DNA from: an uncultured Dysosmobacter sp.
Lineage (GTDB): Bacteria; Bacillota; Clostridia; Oscillospirales; Oscillospiraceae
DNA: 64,000 bases
Assembly: GCA_934590165.1 (NCBI GenBank)
Contig: CAKTOO010000008.1
Span: forward strand, 54,131 to 118,130
Direction: 5' to 3'
Part shown: in pieces, positions 47,571 through 56,860 of the stretch
Layout: each line of letters starts with the position of its first letter
Numbering within the stretch: position 1 is the first letter of the stretch
Program-made: the position numbers and the translations under genes
The notes under the pieces: model-generated
The model's database searches: none
Seen by the model: only the letters and a program-made list of their open reading frames with translations
Told to the model about the DNA's origin: nothing

Positions 47571-49952
47571 TCACGCCGACAAAATGCCGTACTTGGTCTG
47601 GAGCCGTCCCAGCTTTTCCAGTACCGGCCCGGTCAAAAACCACAGGTAGAGGGCTGTGGAGACAGCCTGGACCAGGTCCATGGGCAGGCCTGCCGTCCAG
47701 TAGGCCATGACCATTCCCCAGGTGAGCCCACCCTGCTGCCACATCAGGGCGGAGGCGGTATTCATGATCACGCCGTACACACCCACGGCAGACACCGCTC
47801 CGAAAACCGCCAGCGGCGTCCGCCCGGCGGGAAGGGGGCCATGGTGGAACAGCACACCCGCCAGCAAGCCGATGAGCCCCAGAGCAAACATCTGCCAGGG
47901 GGTCCAGGGCCCTTGGCCAAAGAGCACGTTGGAGGCCAGCATGGTAACGGCCCCCACCAAAAAGCCACTCTCCCCTCCCAGGGCCGCTCCGGTCAGCACG
48001 GAGAGGGCAATGACCGGCTTGCACTGGGGCAGCATGGAAAAAGCCGCCCGGCCTGCCACACCCAAGGCGCAGAGGACGGCGATGACCGCCACCTCCCGGG
48101 CCTGGGGCCGCCGCCGTTCAAAGGAGAGCAGGAAGGCCGCCGTACACTCCAGCAGCACCAGCAGCGCGGTAAAGAGGTATTTCCGGTCCCGGAAGACCGT
48201 CATGCCCATCAGAACAGTCAACGACACCAGCGCCAGCAAAGAGCACAGGGCCAGCCGGTGGCCCCTCCGCTCGATTTTTGGCGGAAGTGTCTCCGCCTTC
48301 TCCGGCGGCAGGGGCCGTCTTTCTGGAGCCTGCGGCGGAGTAGGCGGCATTTCCGTGCCTCCGCAGCATCCGATCACCTCCGCCGCTGTCACCGCCCCCG
48401 GCAGCTGCTCCCGGGCCATGCGGTTGGCAGCGGTGGTATAAAAACGGCTGCCGGCGAAAAAGCGCCGGGGAATGTCCGCCGCCGCGGCAGCACCGTCAAA
48501 CAGCAGCACGCACCACTGGGCATATTCTCCGCAGAACTCCAGGTCATGGCTCACCATGATAACGGCGGTCCCCCGCCGGCAAAGCGTCTGCAAAATGTCC
48601 GCCAGCTGCTGCTTACAAGCGGGGTCCAGGCCCTTGGTGGGCTCGTCCAGCAGCAAAATGTCCGGTGCGCCCAGCAGCACCTTCGCCAGCGCCGTCCGCT
48701 GCTGCTCTCCGCCGGAGAGATCGTACGGATGGCGCTCCAGCAGCGTCTCCAGGCCACACAGGGCCGCCATGGCGGACCGGCGGTGAGGGTCGCCGCAGAC
48801 CTCCTCCAGCTCCTCCCGGACGGTCTTCCGGGCAAACAGAGCCTTGGGGTCCTGGGGCAGAGCCCCCACGGTGCCCCGCAGCTCCACCGTGCCCCGCTGA
48901 GGGCGGTTCCGTCCGGACAGCAGGGACAGTGCCGTGGTCTTTCCCGCGCCGTTGCCGCCCACCAGTGCTGTCAGCTCTCCCCGGCGGACCTCCAGGTCCA
49001 GCCCTCGCAGCACATCCGCTTCCTGCTTTCCATAGCGGAACCACACATCCCGCAGCCGGGCCACCACCTCTCCCGCCGGGCGCTCCGGTGCCGGAGGCAG
49101 GGGAGCAAGGGAATGGTCCGCGGCATAGTCCTCCAGCCAGTCCTTCCCCTCCCGGACGGAGAGGGGGCAGGACCGGTCATTGGGCACCGCCGCCCACACC
49201 CGGACCGGCACCGGCATAGCCCGGAACATCGTGTGGCCGTTCTCCCGCAGCCGGGCAATGGACTGGGAAGGCGGTCCCTGGCACACCAGCCGCCCTCCGT
49301 CCAGCACCAGCAGTTGGTCCGCCAGAGGCAGCACTTGATCCAGCTGATGCTCCGTGAGGAGGATTGCGGTGCCCAGCTCCCGGTGGACCCGCTCCACTGC
49401 CGCCAGGAAATCCGAGGCGGCAATGGGGTCCAGCTGGCTGGTGGGCTCGTCCAAAAGCAGCACCCTGGGCTGCAAGGCCATGACGGAGGCCAGGTTCAAA
49501 AGCTGCTTCTGCCCGCCTGACAGGCAGGACACCTCCCGGTGGAACCAGGGCTCCATACCGAAAAAGGCGGCGGTCTCCGCCACCCGGCGGCGGATGGCCG
49601 CCTGTTCCAGGCCCAGGTTCTCCAGGCCGAACGCCAGCTCATGCCACACCTTGTCGGTGACGATCTGGCTGTCCGGGTCCTGGGCGACGAAGCCGATACC
49701 GGCGCTCTGCCGCCGCAGGTCCAGGTTTCCCAGATCTTCCCCGTCAAAAAGAAGACGGCCCTGCCGTCTGCCCTTGGGGGCAAGGGCGGGCTTCAGCTGC
49801 CGCAGCAGCGTGGTCTTGCCGCAGCCGGAGGGACCGCACGCCACGGTGAAGCTCCCCGGCGCTACGGAAAGACAGATATTCTCCAAGGCCCAGGCTGTCT
49901 GCCCGGGATAGGCGAAGGACAGTCCTTCCGCCTGATAAAGCAGTTCACCCAT
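47571..49952 (-). CDS. Fused ECF transporter protein: two ABC ATPase domains plus S-component-like membrane domain
   Basis: A 793-residue polypeptide. Domain 1 (residues 1-245) is an EcfA-type ATPase with GPSGCGKTT, CLSGGQKQLLNLA and LLLDEPTSQLD. Domain 2 (about 295-520) is a second with GGNGAGKTT, DLSGGEQQRTALA and LLLDEPTKGLD. After a Pro-rich linker comes a membrane domain (about 575-793) with six helices and REVAVIAVLCALGVAGRAAF and FGQGPWTPWQMFALGL, resembling ECF S-components linked to cobalamin. ECF A, A' and S units are normally separate proteins. It ends the B12-riboswitch operon and overlaps ecfT by 8 bases. Confidence 0.88.
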   Translation of the reverse strand: MGELLYQAEGLSFAYPGQTAWALENICLSVAPGSFTVACGPSGCGKTTLLRQLKPALAPKGRRQGRLLFDGEDLGNLDLRRQSAGIGFVAQDPDSQIVTDKVWHELAFGLENLGLEQAAIRRRVAETAAFFGMEPWFHREVSCLSGGQKQLLNLASVMALQPRVLLLDEPTSQLDPIAASDFLAAVERVHRELGTAILLTEHQLDQVLPLADQLLVLDGGRLVCQGPPSQSIARLRENGHTMFRAMPVPVRVWAAVPNDRSCPLSVREGKDWLEDYAADHSLAPLPPAPERPAGEVVARLRDVWFRYGKQEADVLRGLDLEVRRGELTALVGGNGAGKTTALSLLSGRNRPQRGTVELRGTVGALPQDPKALFARKTVREELEEVCGDPHRRSAMAALCGLETLLERHPYDLSGGEQQRTALAKVLLGAPDILLLDEPTKGLDPACKQQLADILQTLCRRGTAVIMVSHDLEFCGEYAQWCVLLFDGAAAAADIPRRFFAGSRFYTTAANRMAREQLPGAVTAAEVIGCCGGTEMPPTPPQAPERRPLPPEKAETLPPKIERRGHRLALCSLLALVSLTVLMGMTVFRDRKYLFTALLVLLECTAAFLLSFERRRPQAREVAVIAVLCALGVAGRAAFSMLPQCKPVIALSVLTGAALGGESGFLVGAVTMLASNVLFGQGPWTPWQMFALGLIGLLAGVLFHHGPLPAGRTPLAVFGAVSAVGVYGVIMNTASALMWQQGGLTWGMVMAYWTAGLPMDLVQAVSTALYLWFLTGPVLEKLGRLQTKYGILSA

Positions 49953-50835
49953 TCCACGCCCTCCTTTCCGCCGCTGCCCACCGCAGTTCCTCCGCCAGAT
50001 CCACCATCAGCGGCAGGGCGCACAGCAGGCCGTAGGCCCCGTAGACGCTGAGGGCAAACGCCCCCAGCGGTGCCCCCTGGGCCCGGGGGTAAAAGCTCCA
50101 GGCCAGGGCCTGGCTCCGGCAGCCCCAGGCGGTATATGCCCCGCAGAGAGCCATGACCGCCAGCAGCATACCGTCCCGCCGCCGGAAGCGGTAAATGGAA
50201 AACGATGTGCGGCCCGGCAGGCCGTAGCCCCGGCTGCGCATACTGTCCGCCGTGTCCACGGCGCCCTCCAGGGACCAGGTGATCAGGATGCCCAGCTCCG
50301 CCATCCGCCGCCGTAGCGCTTCGCCGCGTTTTTTGCCGCCCATGGCGTCCCGGGCATTGGAGATGGTCCGGTGCCGCCGCCGCACCTGGGGAATGAACCG
50401 CAGTGTCATGGACAGCAGCAGGCTCAGCGCCGGGGCCAGACGGCCGAACAGGTACACGAACTTGTCCGTGGTCATGACGTCGGAGCAGCAGCCCAGCCAC
50501 AAAACGGCGCAGCAGAGCAGCGCCGCCGCGGCCAGGCCGTAGAGGATGGATTCCAGGGTCAGGGGGTTGCCCGAGGGAAAATAGGCCAGCACCGTGACGC
50601 CCCGATGGCTGAACAGGGGGTTCACAACAGCCGTCAGCACCAGAAGCGGCAGCAGCGTCCGCCACATCCGCCAGAAGCGGCGGCGCCGCAGGTACGCCCC
50701 GTAGGCCGCTGCTCCCAGCAGAGAAATGGCCAGAAACGCCGGCCGCATCACCAGCATGGTCAACAGCAGCACCAGGGCGAAAAATATGAAGGCCACCAGC
50801 GGGTGGCACCGGGAAAAGGCGTCCCGTCCGTCCAT
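49945..50835 (-). CDS. ECF transporter transmembrane subunit EcfT
   Basis: A 296-residue membrane protein beginning MDGRDAFSRCHPLVAFIFFA with about six helices. The EcfT coupling motifs are ALSLLLSMTLRFIPQVRRRH and the Ala-Arg-Gly-type helices AVDTADSMRSRGYGLPGRTS. EcfT links the two ATPase domains to the substrate-binding S-component. The ATG at 50835 lies right after the stop of the DUF4430 gene. Adjacent riboswitch control and neighbours point to cobalamin or a corrinoid as substrate. Confidence 0.9.
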   Translation of the reverse strand: MDGRDAFSRCHPLVAFIFFALVLLLTMLVMRPAFLAISLLGAAAYGAYLRRRRFWRMWRTLLPLLVLTAVVNPLFSHRGVTVLAYFPSGNPLTLESILYGLAAAALLCCAVLWLGCCSDVMTTDKFVYLFGRLAPALSLLLSMTLRFIPQVRRRHRTISNARDAMGGKKRGEALRRRMAELGILITWSLEGAVDTADSMRSRGYGLPGRTSFSIYRFRRRDGMLLAVMALCGAYTAWGCRSQALAWSFYPRAQGAPLGAFALSVYGAYGLLCALPLMVDLAEELRWAAAERRAWNG

Positions 50836-50836
50836 A

Positions 50837-51532
50837 TCACGCCCCCAGCTGGCCGCTGTCGCCGCCGCCCACATCCCGGCCCAGGTCGCAGGTATACACC
50901 CACTCCACCTGGTCTCCCGGCGCCGCCGCCACAGCGGAGCAGCCCTTGTTGGGGAAGGTGCCGTTTACCCGGTACATCCAGCCCGACAAGGCGCCGCCGT
51001 CAAATTCGTACAGGTTCCCGATGCCCTCCACATAGGCGGAGCCGTAGCCGGGGGTGTCCTGGTACTCCATATGGATGCCCGCCTCCCGGCAGGCCCGCTG
51101 CAGCAGGTCGAACACACGGTCTCCCTCCTTCAGCTCCACCGCCGTGGGCGCCAGCAGAACGCCGTCTCCGGGCACCAGTTCCCGGACACCTGCCTCCAGT
51201 TGGTCCAGATGCTCCAGAAGGGCGGCGCAGGAGATGGAGACCGTGCAGGTGCTTGCCGCTTTCTCCTCCGGCTCTGCCGGAGCGGGAGCTTCATCAGGTA
51301 CTTCCTCCGTTGGAACGGAGGAAGCCGCTTCCGCCGCCTGCTCCGGCGGGGGTTCCTCCGCCAGGGTTTCCTCCGTCGCGTCCCCGGGGGCGGAGGACTC
51401 CGCTGGAAGCGGTTGTTCCTCCACAGGCACCGTCTCCGGTGGCGTTTGCTCTTCACGCAGAGAGCAAACGCAGGTCAGCACCGCCAATATCATCAGCACC
51501 GCCAAGGCCAAAAGTTGTTTTTTTCGTTTCAT
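50837..51532 (-). CDS. Exported DUF4430 protein (transcobalamin C-terminal-domain-like)
   Basis: A 231-residue exported protein. An N-terminal signal or anchor helix (KKQLLALAVLMILAVLTCVC) is followed by about 65 residues rich in Pro, Glu and Ala that could span the cell wall, and then a DUF4430 domain. That domain reads GDRVFDLLQRACREAGIHME, GSAYVEGIGNLYEFDGGAL, SGWMYRVNGTFPNKGCS. DUF4430 is the fold of the beta domain of intrinsic factor and transcobalamin. Located directly after the alpha/alpha-barrel gene, it would supply the second half of a B12-binding clamp. Confidence 0.85.
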   Translation of the reverse strand: MKRKKQLLALAVLMILAVLTCVCSLREEQTPPETVPVEEQPLPAESSAPGDATEETLAEEPPPEQAAEAASSVPTEEVPDEAPAPAEPEEKAASTCTVSISCAALLEHLDQLEAGVRELVPGDGVLLAPTAVELKEGDRVFDLLQRACREAGIHMEYQDTPGYGSAYVEGIGNLYEFDGGALSGWMYRVNGTFPNKGCSAVAAAPGDQVEWVYTCDLGRDVGGGDSGQLGA

Positions 51533-51546
51533 ATGTGCCTTTCATG

Positions 51547-52602
51547 TTACATCCAGGCAGCCGCCAGAAAGCAGGCGGCCAGCCCGGTCCGCGCGCCCCA
51601 GGCCGCCGCCCGGGAAGCTGCCGGCCCCACAGAAACCGGCTCCGGTTTTACATCCGTCATATTATAGAGGGAGGTTTCTCCTGCCCGGGCCCGGCACACA
51701 GCCGCCAGGGCGTATAGTCCCTGCTCCGTGGCCATGGGGTCTGCCGCCGTCTCCGCCGCCGTGTGGCGGAAGCCCCGGCCCGGCAGGTAGTCCGCCAGCA
51801 GGCCGTCCAACAGCGTCCGTCCGTTTTTTACAAAGCGGCCATCCTCCAGGGAAATTCCCCAGGTCATAAGGGCCACCAGCATCTGCGCGGCGCTCTCCGC
51901 CGTGGCAAAGCCGCCGCTCTTCTCCTGCAAGGCGGACATCCGCTCCAGGGCCTTTTCCGCCGCCCGTGCGACCGCCGCCTGGTCCCGGTAAGGTGCCAGC
52001 GCCGTCAACACCATGCCCGTCACGTCCGGGTCCGCCGTCTGCCCCAGGCTCCAGCCGCCCTCCGCCAGCTGGGACTCCAGCAGGAAATCCACATACAGCT
52101 GCCGGGTGGCCTGTACGGCGGCGCCGGACGCCTCCGGCACGGCATAGCCGCCGGCGTCCAGAGCGATGAGGGCCCAGGCGGCGCCGTTGGCCCCCTGGCG
52201 GACCACCTTCCGGTAATCTCCCAGAGGGGCCAGCAGGTCCGTACCGCCCACCTGCCGGGGGTCCTTGCCGATGGCCGTCAAAGCCAGGGACACCCGGGCG
52301 TACTCCGTGTATTTTGCAGTGGAGAGAACGCCGCCGCGCTCCGCCGCATAGCGCTCCACTTCCTTGTAATACCGCGCGCAATACCCCTCCGGCAGGACAT
52401 GGCCGCTCCGCGCCAGTCCCAGAACGGCCCATTCGCCCCCCACGGTGCCCACCGACGGGGCGGGTGTCCGCTCCAACACACATTCCGCCGTGTCCTCCAG
52501 GACCGTCTCCGGGGCAAGGTCCGCCCCGGAGGCCGTCGCTGTCAAGTACACCAGCAGCACGGCGGAGAGCGCCGCCGTCAAGATTCGCTTTCGCCAATTC
52601 AC
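51547..52602 (-). CDS. Exported alpha/alpha-barrel (prenyltransferase/terpene-cyclase-fold) protein, transcobalamin N-domain-like
   Basis: A 351-residue exported protein starting at GTG with a signal peptide (LTAALSAVLLVYLTATASGA) and a C-terminal hydrophobic tail (GLAACFLAAAWM). Between them are helical-hairpin repeats of the squalene-hopene-cyclase/prenyltransferase type: GEWAVLGLARSGHVLPEGY, EYARVSLALTAIGKDPR, NGAAWALIALDAGGYAVPE, EGGWSLGQTADPDVTGMVLT, ATEQGLYALAAVCRA. The alpha6-alpha6 barrel of transcobalamin and intrinsic factor has this repeat kind. Catalytic DxDD of cyclases is absent. It lies between the SLH and DUF4430 genes in the B12 operon, hence the proposed corrinoid-binding role. 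Confidence 0.8.
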   Translation of the reverse strand: MNWRKRILTAALSAVLLVYLTATASGADLAPETVLEDTAECVLERTPAPSVGTVGGEWAVLGLARSGHVLPEGYCARYYKEVERYAAERGGVLSTAKYTEYARVSLALTAIGKDPRQVGGTDLLAPLGDYRKVVRQGANGAAWALIALDAGGYAVPEASGAAVQATRQLYVDFLLESQLAEGGWSLGQTADPDVTGMVLTALAPYRDQAAVARAAEKALERMSALQEKSGGFATAESAAQMLVALMTWGISLEDGRFVKNGRTLLDGLLADYLPGRGFRHTAAETAADPMATEQGLYALAAVCRARAGETSLYNMTDVKPEPVSVGPAASRAAAWGARTGLAACFLAAAWM

Positions 52603-52616
52603 AGTTTTTCTTCCTT

Positions 52617-55600
52617 TCAGGCCAGTTTATCTTCCAGCCGCACCAAAAGCGCCGCGCTGTGGGCCCGGGTCAAGGTCCCCTCTGGGTGCAGGGCACCGTC
52701 GGTGCCGCCCCGGAAAACGCCCTCCGCCACAGCCCACTCCATGGCGGGCAGGGCCCAGACGCCCACACGGTCTGCGTCGGCAAAGCTGTCCAGAGATGCC
52801 TTTTTTCCGGTATCCAGCCCCTTGCTTTCCCCGTAGCGGGCCAGCACCGCCGCCATCTGCTGGCGGCTCATGGGGGCGTCGGGACGGAAGGTGCCGTCGT
52901 CGTAGCCCTCCACAAAGCCCCGCTCTGCTGCCCAGGCCACCGCCGCGGCACAGTAGCGGTCCGCCGCCACATCAGCAAACTCCGCCGCCGTCTCCACGGC
53001 GGGACTGCCGGCCATGCGGTACAGCACCGTTACCAGCATCCCACGGGTCATGGGAGCGTCGGGGTCAAACCGGCCGTCGCCGGTGCCCTGGAACCAGCCC
53101 CGCTCCACGGCGGCCATCACCGCGTCGTGGCACCACAGCTCCGCCGGGACATCGGCAAAGACCGCAGCCGCCATTTCCGTGTTCTGAGGTTTGTCCGCGC
53201 TGCCGCCGGAGCCATCGTAGCCCGCGCCGTCTTCTTCCTTGGTATAGTCATCGGTGTAAAACCAAACTACCTCACAGTTGTCCCGCAGCTGGTACTGGCC
53301 CGCGCCCACCTCCGGCAGGACGCCGTCCACCATATACATCCAGCCGGAGCGGCTGCTGTGGTCAAACTCCGCCAGGCCGCCGATCTGGGACACGTAGCCG
53401 CTGCGGATGGTATACTCCACCCCCGCCGCGTCCAGGACCGCGGTCAGCGCCTCGCTGGCCGTGGTGCCCTCCGGCACCGTCACCGTCCGGGCCACCAGGG
53501 TGGTGTAGTCCTTTTCATTGCTCTGATACGTATATCCGCCGCCGCAGGCCTCACCGTCGTGGGTCTTGACCTGTACGCTGACCTGAATGCGGGAAATGGT
53601 GCCGCCGCCCTGCTCCCGGACGAGGGACACGGTGACCGTCCGGTCCGTGCCCAGCTCCTCCTCCGTGACGGTCAGGGTGCCGCTGGCAGTCTGATAGCCT
53701 TCACAGCGCGCCGTATAGGCATAGGTTCCGCTTCCCAGAAGGAAGCTCCCGTCACTTTCCGCCGTGCAGCCGGCCACTGTCACCTCCGCACCGGAGGGCT
53801 CCACGGCGAAGGTCACGCGGCAGCGCTGCCGGGCCGTTTCCGTCCGCTCCAGAGCATAGAGATAGCCGGAATCATTGTGGTAGTAAATGGTGCCGTCACC
53901 GTCACAGATGGCGGAGGCGGTGCACCAGTCGGACTCCTCCGGTGTGTACAGGGCGGAAAGGCCCAGGGTTTCGCCGTCATCCTTCACCACGTACATGGTG
54001 CCGGGGGTGGTGTTTTGCGTCACATAGAGGTAGACAGCGCCCTCCTCCGCATAGGCGGTGGTCAGCAGGGGAGACGACTGGACACCGGCGCCGCTGTCCG
54101 GGAAGGCCACCCGCCGCAGCTCTGCCAGTGTTCCGGCGTCCGCCGCCACCAGGCAGCCCTGGGCGCCGTAGTACACCACGCCGTCATAGATGACCGGGGA
54201 GCTGGTGCTGTACCCGGTGTTCTCATGCCGCACGCAGGCAAGGCCGCTGAGGGTGCCGTCCTCTGCCAGCTTCACGGAGCAGAGATCGCCGCCGTTGGTG
54301 GTGAAATACAGCGTATCCCCGCTGCGGACCAGAGAGGAGCGCACGCTGCCCAGGCCCTCCAGGTCCACCCGGTCCAAAAGGCCGCCGGTACGGCGGTCCC
54401 GGGAGAACAGGGCAGCTGTCCCGCCGCTGTTGGCGTCGGTGCCGTAGATGACCGCGTTCTCCGTCACCAGCGGCGTGGCCCAATAGGAGCCGCTGGGGAA
54501 ATCGGCCTCATAAGCAGTCCAAAGGGCGGTCTTGGTCTCGTCTTCCGCCGCCAGGTCCTCATCCTCCGCCGTCAGGCAGAAAAACTGGGCGGGGGCGGCG
54601 TTGCCGGTGGAGCCGTACACATAGCCGTCCCGGTAAATAAGGGCCGTGGTGCACTGGCTGCCGAGAGACTCACTGACCCACAGGGAGGTCAGATCCCCGG
54701 CGCTGAAGGCCTGGACCCGGCCATTTCCCAGGGGGACAAAGACCATCCCGTTCCCGTAAGCCAACGGCGCGTTGCCCCAGGCGCCGTCGGCATCCGCCAT
54801 GGTGCCCCGGGCCACAACGGCGCCGGTCTCGCTGTCAATGCGGTAGATGGTGGTCCCGGCGGTGCAGAACAGGTCCCCGTCCACCATCAGCAGGGGGGAG
54901 ACATAGTTCCACCCGTCGTTGAGGCTCTCGCTGCTGCGCCAGCGGAGGGCGGTCTCCTCCGCCGTCCGGGGCGTTTTGGCAGTTGTCACCGCCAGGTTGT
55001 CATCGCTGTTGCGGAAGTTTTTCCACTGGGCCTCATACCGGGGCAGTCCGCTCTCCGCCGCGGCGCCGGTGACCGTCAGGGTGTACTCCTCGCTGACGGT
55101 GCCATCCCGGCTCTCCAGATGGATGTGGAAGGTGTTCTCCCCCTCCCGGACAGCATAGCGCTCCGCCAGCGGCTGGCCGTTGACGGTGACCACCGTGTTG
55201 TCCTTGTCTCCCGCCGCTGCGGGGGTCAGCACCAGGAAGGAGCCGATCGCCGCGGAGGCGGCGTAGGTGTTCTCCCCCACCATGGAGACGGCGACCGTCT
55301 TGCCATCCTCCGTTTTGCCAGTCAAGGACGCCAGCGCCACGGCCCGCTTCACCGTCACGGTATAAGCCGTTTCTTCGGTGCCGGATGCCAGTGTGCAGGT
55401 GATCTGGTTGGTGCCCGCCCGCAGGGCAAGCCCGGCGCCGACGCCGGAAGTCATGGGCACCGCGTCTTCCCCGTTGACGCTGGCGGAGATGGCATAACCC
55501 TCCGGAGCCGTCACCGTCAGGGCCACGCTGCCCTTTTCGCAGGCCTGGTCCGGCATGGTGTAGGCGGTGACCTCCGGGGAAAACGCCGGGGACAGGCCCT

Positions 55601-56477
55601 CCGCCTCCAGTTTGATGGCCGCTTCGGCGCCTTCCTCCGCCACGACCACCTTGCAGAAGGGCATGACGATCCGGGAGCCATCCTCCGTATAGCCCATGGC
55701 TGTGACCTGATAGGTGCCCGGCGCGTCAAATGTCATCACCGCTGCGCCGGTATCCTCTGTAATGTCGCACAGGCGCTCCTCCAACTGGCCGTCCTCATCC
55801 ACCGTATAGGCCGAAAGCATGTTCTCGCTGTTATAGACCGGCTCCGGCTGGGGGCTCGCATAGCCGTTCATATAGATAAAGCCCCGCAGGTACAGCGTAA
55901 GGGGCTGGCCCGCCTCCACCCCCACGGTATCCAGCGGTTGGCCGGTGCCGTCGGCGAACCACGTGAGGTAATCGCACCAGTTTGCGTCCTCATAATAGAA
56001 GAACTCCACCACATCGCCGTCGGCCAGGGGCGCCGTGGCTGCCGTATAGCCCTTGCCATCTTCATCCATGGGATAGGCATGGTTGACGGCAAAGCCGCTG
56101 TACAGCGCCGTTTCCCTGTTTCCGAACATGGCCTGGGGGCTGCCATGGGAGATGGACAGATAGTCCTCCGCCGTCTCCGCTGTAAAGGCCTCGCCATACA
56201 GCTTCCGGTGGGCCGCCACCAGGGCGTCCAGAACGGTGATCTCGCCCTCCGCCGCAGGTTCAAGCCCATACCAGTAGTTGGCCGCCATGCCGTAAGGGAC
56301 CGTCAGCTGCTCCTCCCGCGCCAGAAAGTCCGTGCCCCGCTGGGCGCTGAGGGTCACGGTCACGGCATGGGGAGCATCTGTTTCCTCTCCGTCTTCTCTC
56401 ACAGCCTGAGCCGTTCCCGGCAGCAGCTGGATCAACAGGACCAGCGCCAGCAGCCAGTTCGCCACTCGTTTTTTCAT
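52617..56477 (-). CDS. SLH-anchored surface protein with PQQ-like beta-propeller and DUF4430-like domains
   Basis: A 1286-residue exported protein. Order: signal peptide (1-25); N-terminal DUF4430-like domain (about 38-165); cadherin-like beta-sandwich repeats (285-472); PQQ-like beta-propeller (about 510-880, with repeats such as YRIDSETGAVVARG and VYYGAQGCLVAADAGTLAEL); a PEGA-like domain (886-952); a second DUF4430 domain (963-1078, SRSGWMYMVDGVLPEVGAGQ); three SLH repeats (1105-1286, GRFDPDAPMTRGMLVTVLY). SLH repeats bind the wall, so the propeller faces outward. It is first in the cobalamin-riboswitch operon. By analogy to BtuG, a B12-binding propeller in Bacteroides, it may capture corrinoids; this is inference. 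Confidence 0.88.
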   Translation of the reverse strand: MKKRVANWLLALVLLIQLLPGTAQAVREDGEETDAPHAVTVTLSAQRGTDFLAREEQLTVPYGMAANYWYGLEPAAEGEITVLDALVAAHRKLYGEAFTAETAEDYLSISHGSPQAMFGNRETALYSGFAVNHAYPMDEDGKGYTAATAPLADGDVVEFFYYEDANWCDYLTWFADGTGQPLDTVGVEAGQPLTLYLRGFIYMNGYASPQPEPVYNSENMLSAYTVDEDGQLEERLCDITEDTGAAVMTFDAPGTYQVTAMGYTEDGSRIVMPFCKVVVAEEGAEAAIKLEAEGLSPAFSPEVTAYTMPDQACEKGSVALTVTAPEGYAISASVNGEDAVPMTSGVGAGLALRAGTNQITCTLASGTEETAYTVTVKRAVALASLTGKTEDGKTVAVSMVGENTYAASAAIGSFLVLTPAAAGDKDNTVVTVNGQPLAERYAVREGENTFHIHLESRDGTVSEEYTLTVTGAAAESGLPRYEAQWKNFRNSDDNLAVTTAKTPRTAEETALRWRSSESLNDGWNYVSPLLMVDGDLFCTAGTTIYRIDSETGAVVARGTMADADGAWGNAPLAYGNGMVFVPLGNGRVQAFSAGDLTSLWVSESLGSQCTTALIYRDGYVYGSTGNAAPAQFFCLTAEDEDLAAEDETKTALWTAYEADFPSGSYWATPLVTENAVIYGTDANSGGTAALFSRDRRTGGLLDRVDLEGLGSVRSSLVRSGDTLYFTTNGGDLCSVKLAEDGTLSGLACVRHENTGYSTSSPVIYDGVVYYGAQGCLVAADAGTLAELRRVAFPDSGAGVQSSPLLTTAYAEEGAVYLYVTQNTTPGTMYVVKDDGETLGLSALYTPEESDWCTASAICDGDGTIYYHNDSGYLYALERTETARQRCRVTFAVEPSGAEVTVAGCTAESDGSFLLGSGTYAYTARCEGYQTASGTLTVTEEELGTDRTVTVSLVREQGGGTISRIQVSVQVKTHDGEACGGGYTYQSNEKDYTTLVARTVTVPEGTTASEALTAVLDAAGVEYTIRSGYVSQIGGLAEFDHSSRSGWMYMVDGVLPEVGAGQYQLRDNCEVVWFYTDDYTKEEDGAGYDGSGGSADKPQNTEMAAAVFADVPAELWCHDAVMAAVERGWFQGTGDGRFDPDAPMTRGMLVTVLYRMAGSPAVETAAEFADVAADRYCAAAVAWAAERGFVEGYDDGTFRPDAPMSRQQMAAVLARYGESKGLDTGKKASLDSFADADRVGVWALPAMEWAVAEGVFRGGTDGALHPEGTLTRAHSAALLVRLEDKLA

Positions 56478-56541
56478 ATGTTTTTCCCGCTCCTTTCTGT
56501 CTCACCGCTCCGCTTCTCCGCTGCCGGCTTTCGGAAGTATG

Positions 56542-56584
56542 AAAACGGCCGCGGCGGTCCGAAATGACCGCCGCGGCCGGTTTT
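56542..56584 (-). terminator. Expression-platform terminator of the cobalamin riboswitch
   Basis: On the minus strand CCGGCCGCGGCGGTC pairs with GACCGCCGCGGCCG and is followed by TTTTCATACTT. It lies between the riboswitch and the first gene and probably forms when cobalamin is bound. Confidence 0.72.
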
Positions 56585-56635
56585 CCGCAGCGCAACCAAA
56601 CACATCCGCTGCCGCGGATGCGTTTCGGCAGTCAT

Positions 56636-56850
56636 GCAAAGTAGGTCTCCTGACTCGTGATAGGGAGCAAACGCTCCTGCGGTCCCGCCTACCTTCTCAG
56701 TTTCCCAATGGCGGACTTTCGTCCAGCGCCGCTGCGCGGCCCTTTGGCGGTCTCTCTCACATACAGTGCCGGCACGCTTCGGATTCTCACCGAATTCCCT
56801 CATCCCGGAGCCATTGACGCCAAAGGCTCCGGGACACGATGCACCTGTTC
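56636..56850 (-). promoter_or_regulatory. Cobalamin (B12) riboswitch
   Basis: The minus-strand leader carries the class hallmarks in order: GGTGCATCGTGTCC, a paired GGAGCC/GGCTCC arm, GATGAGGGAATTCGGTGAGA then ATCCGAAGC, GCCGGCACTGTA, and the B12-box GAGTCAGGAGACCTACTTTGC-like segment near 56638-56658. This family represses downstream genes when adenosyl- or methylcobalamin is plentiful. It sits between a consensus promoter and the five-gene surface/ECF operon. A covariance-model search was not run, but the conserved cores are all present. Confidence 0.93.
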
Positions 56851-56860
56851 ATTTGCCGCC

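Noticed and set aside
52314..56567. A 1417-codon plus-strand open frame opposite the SLH/propeller gene.
   Set aside because: It is the complement shadow of a GC-rich gene; the minus-strand product has a signal peptide and clear domains.
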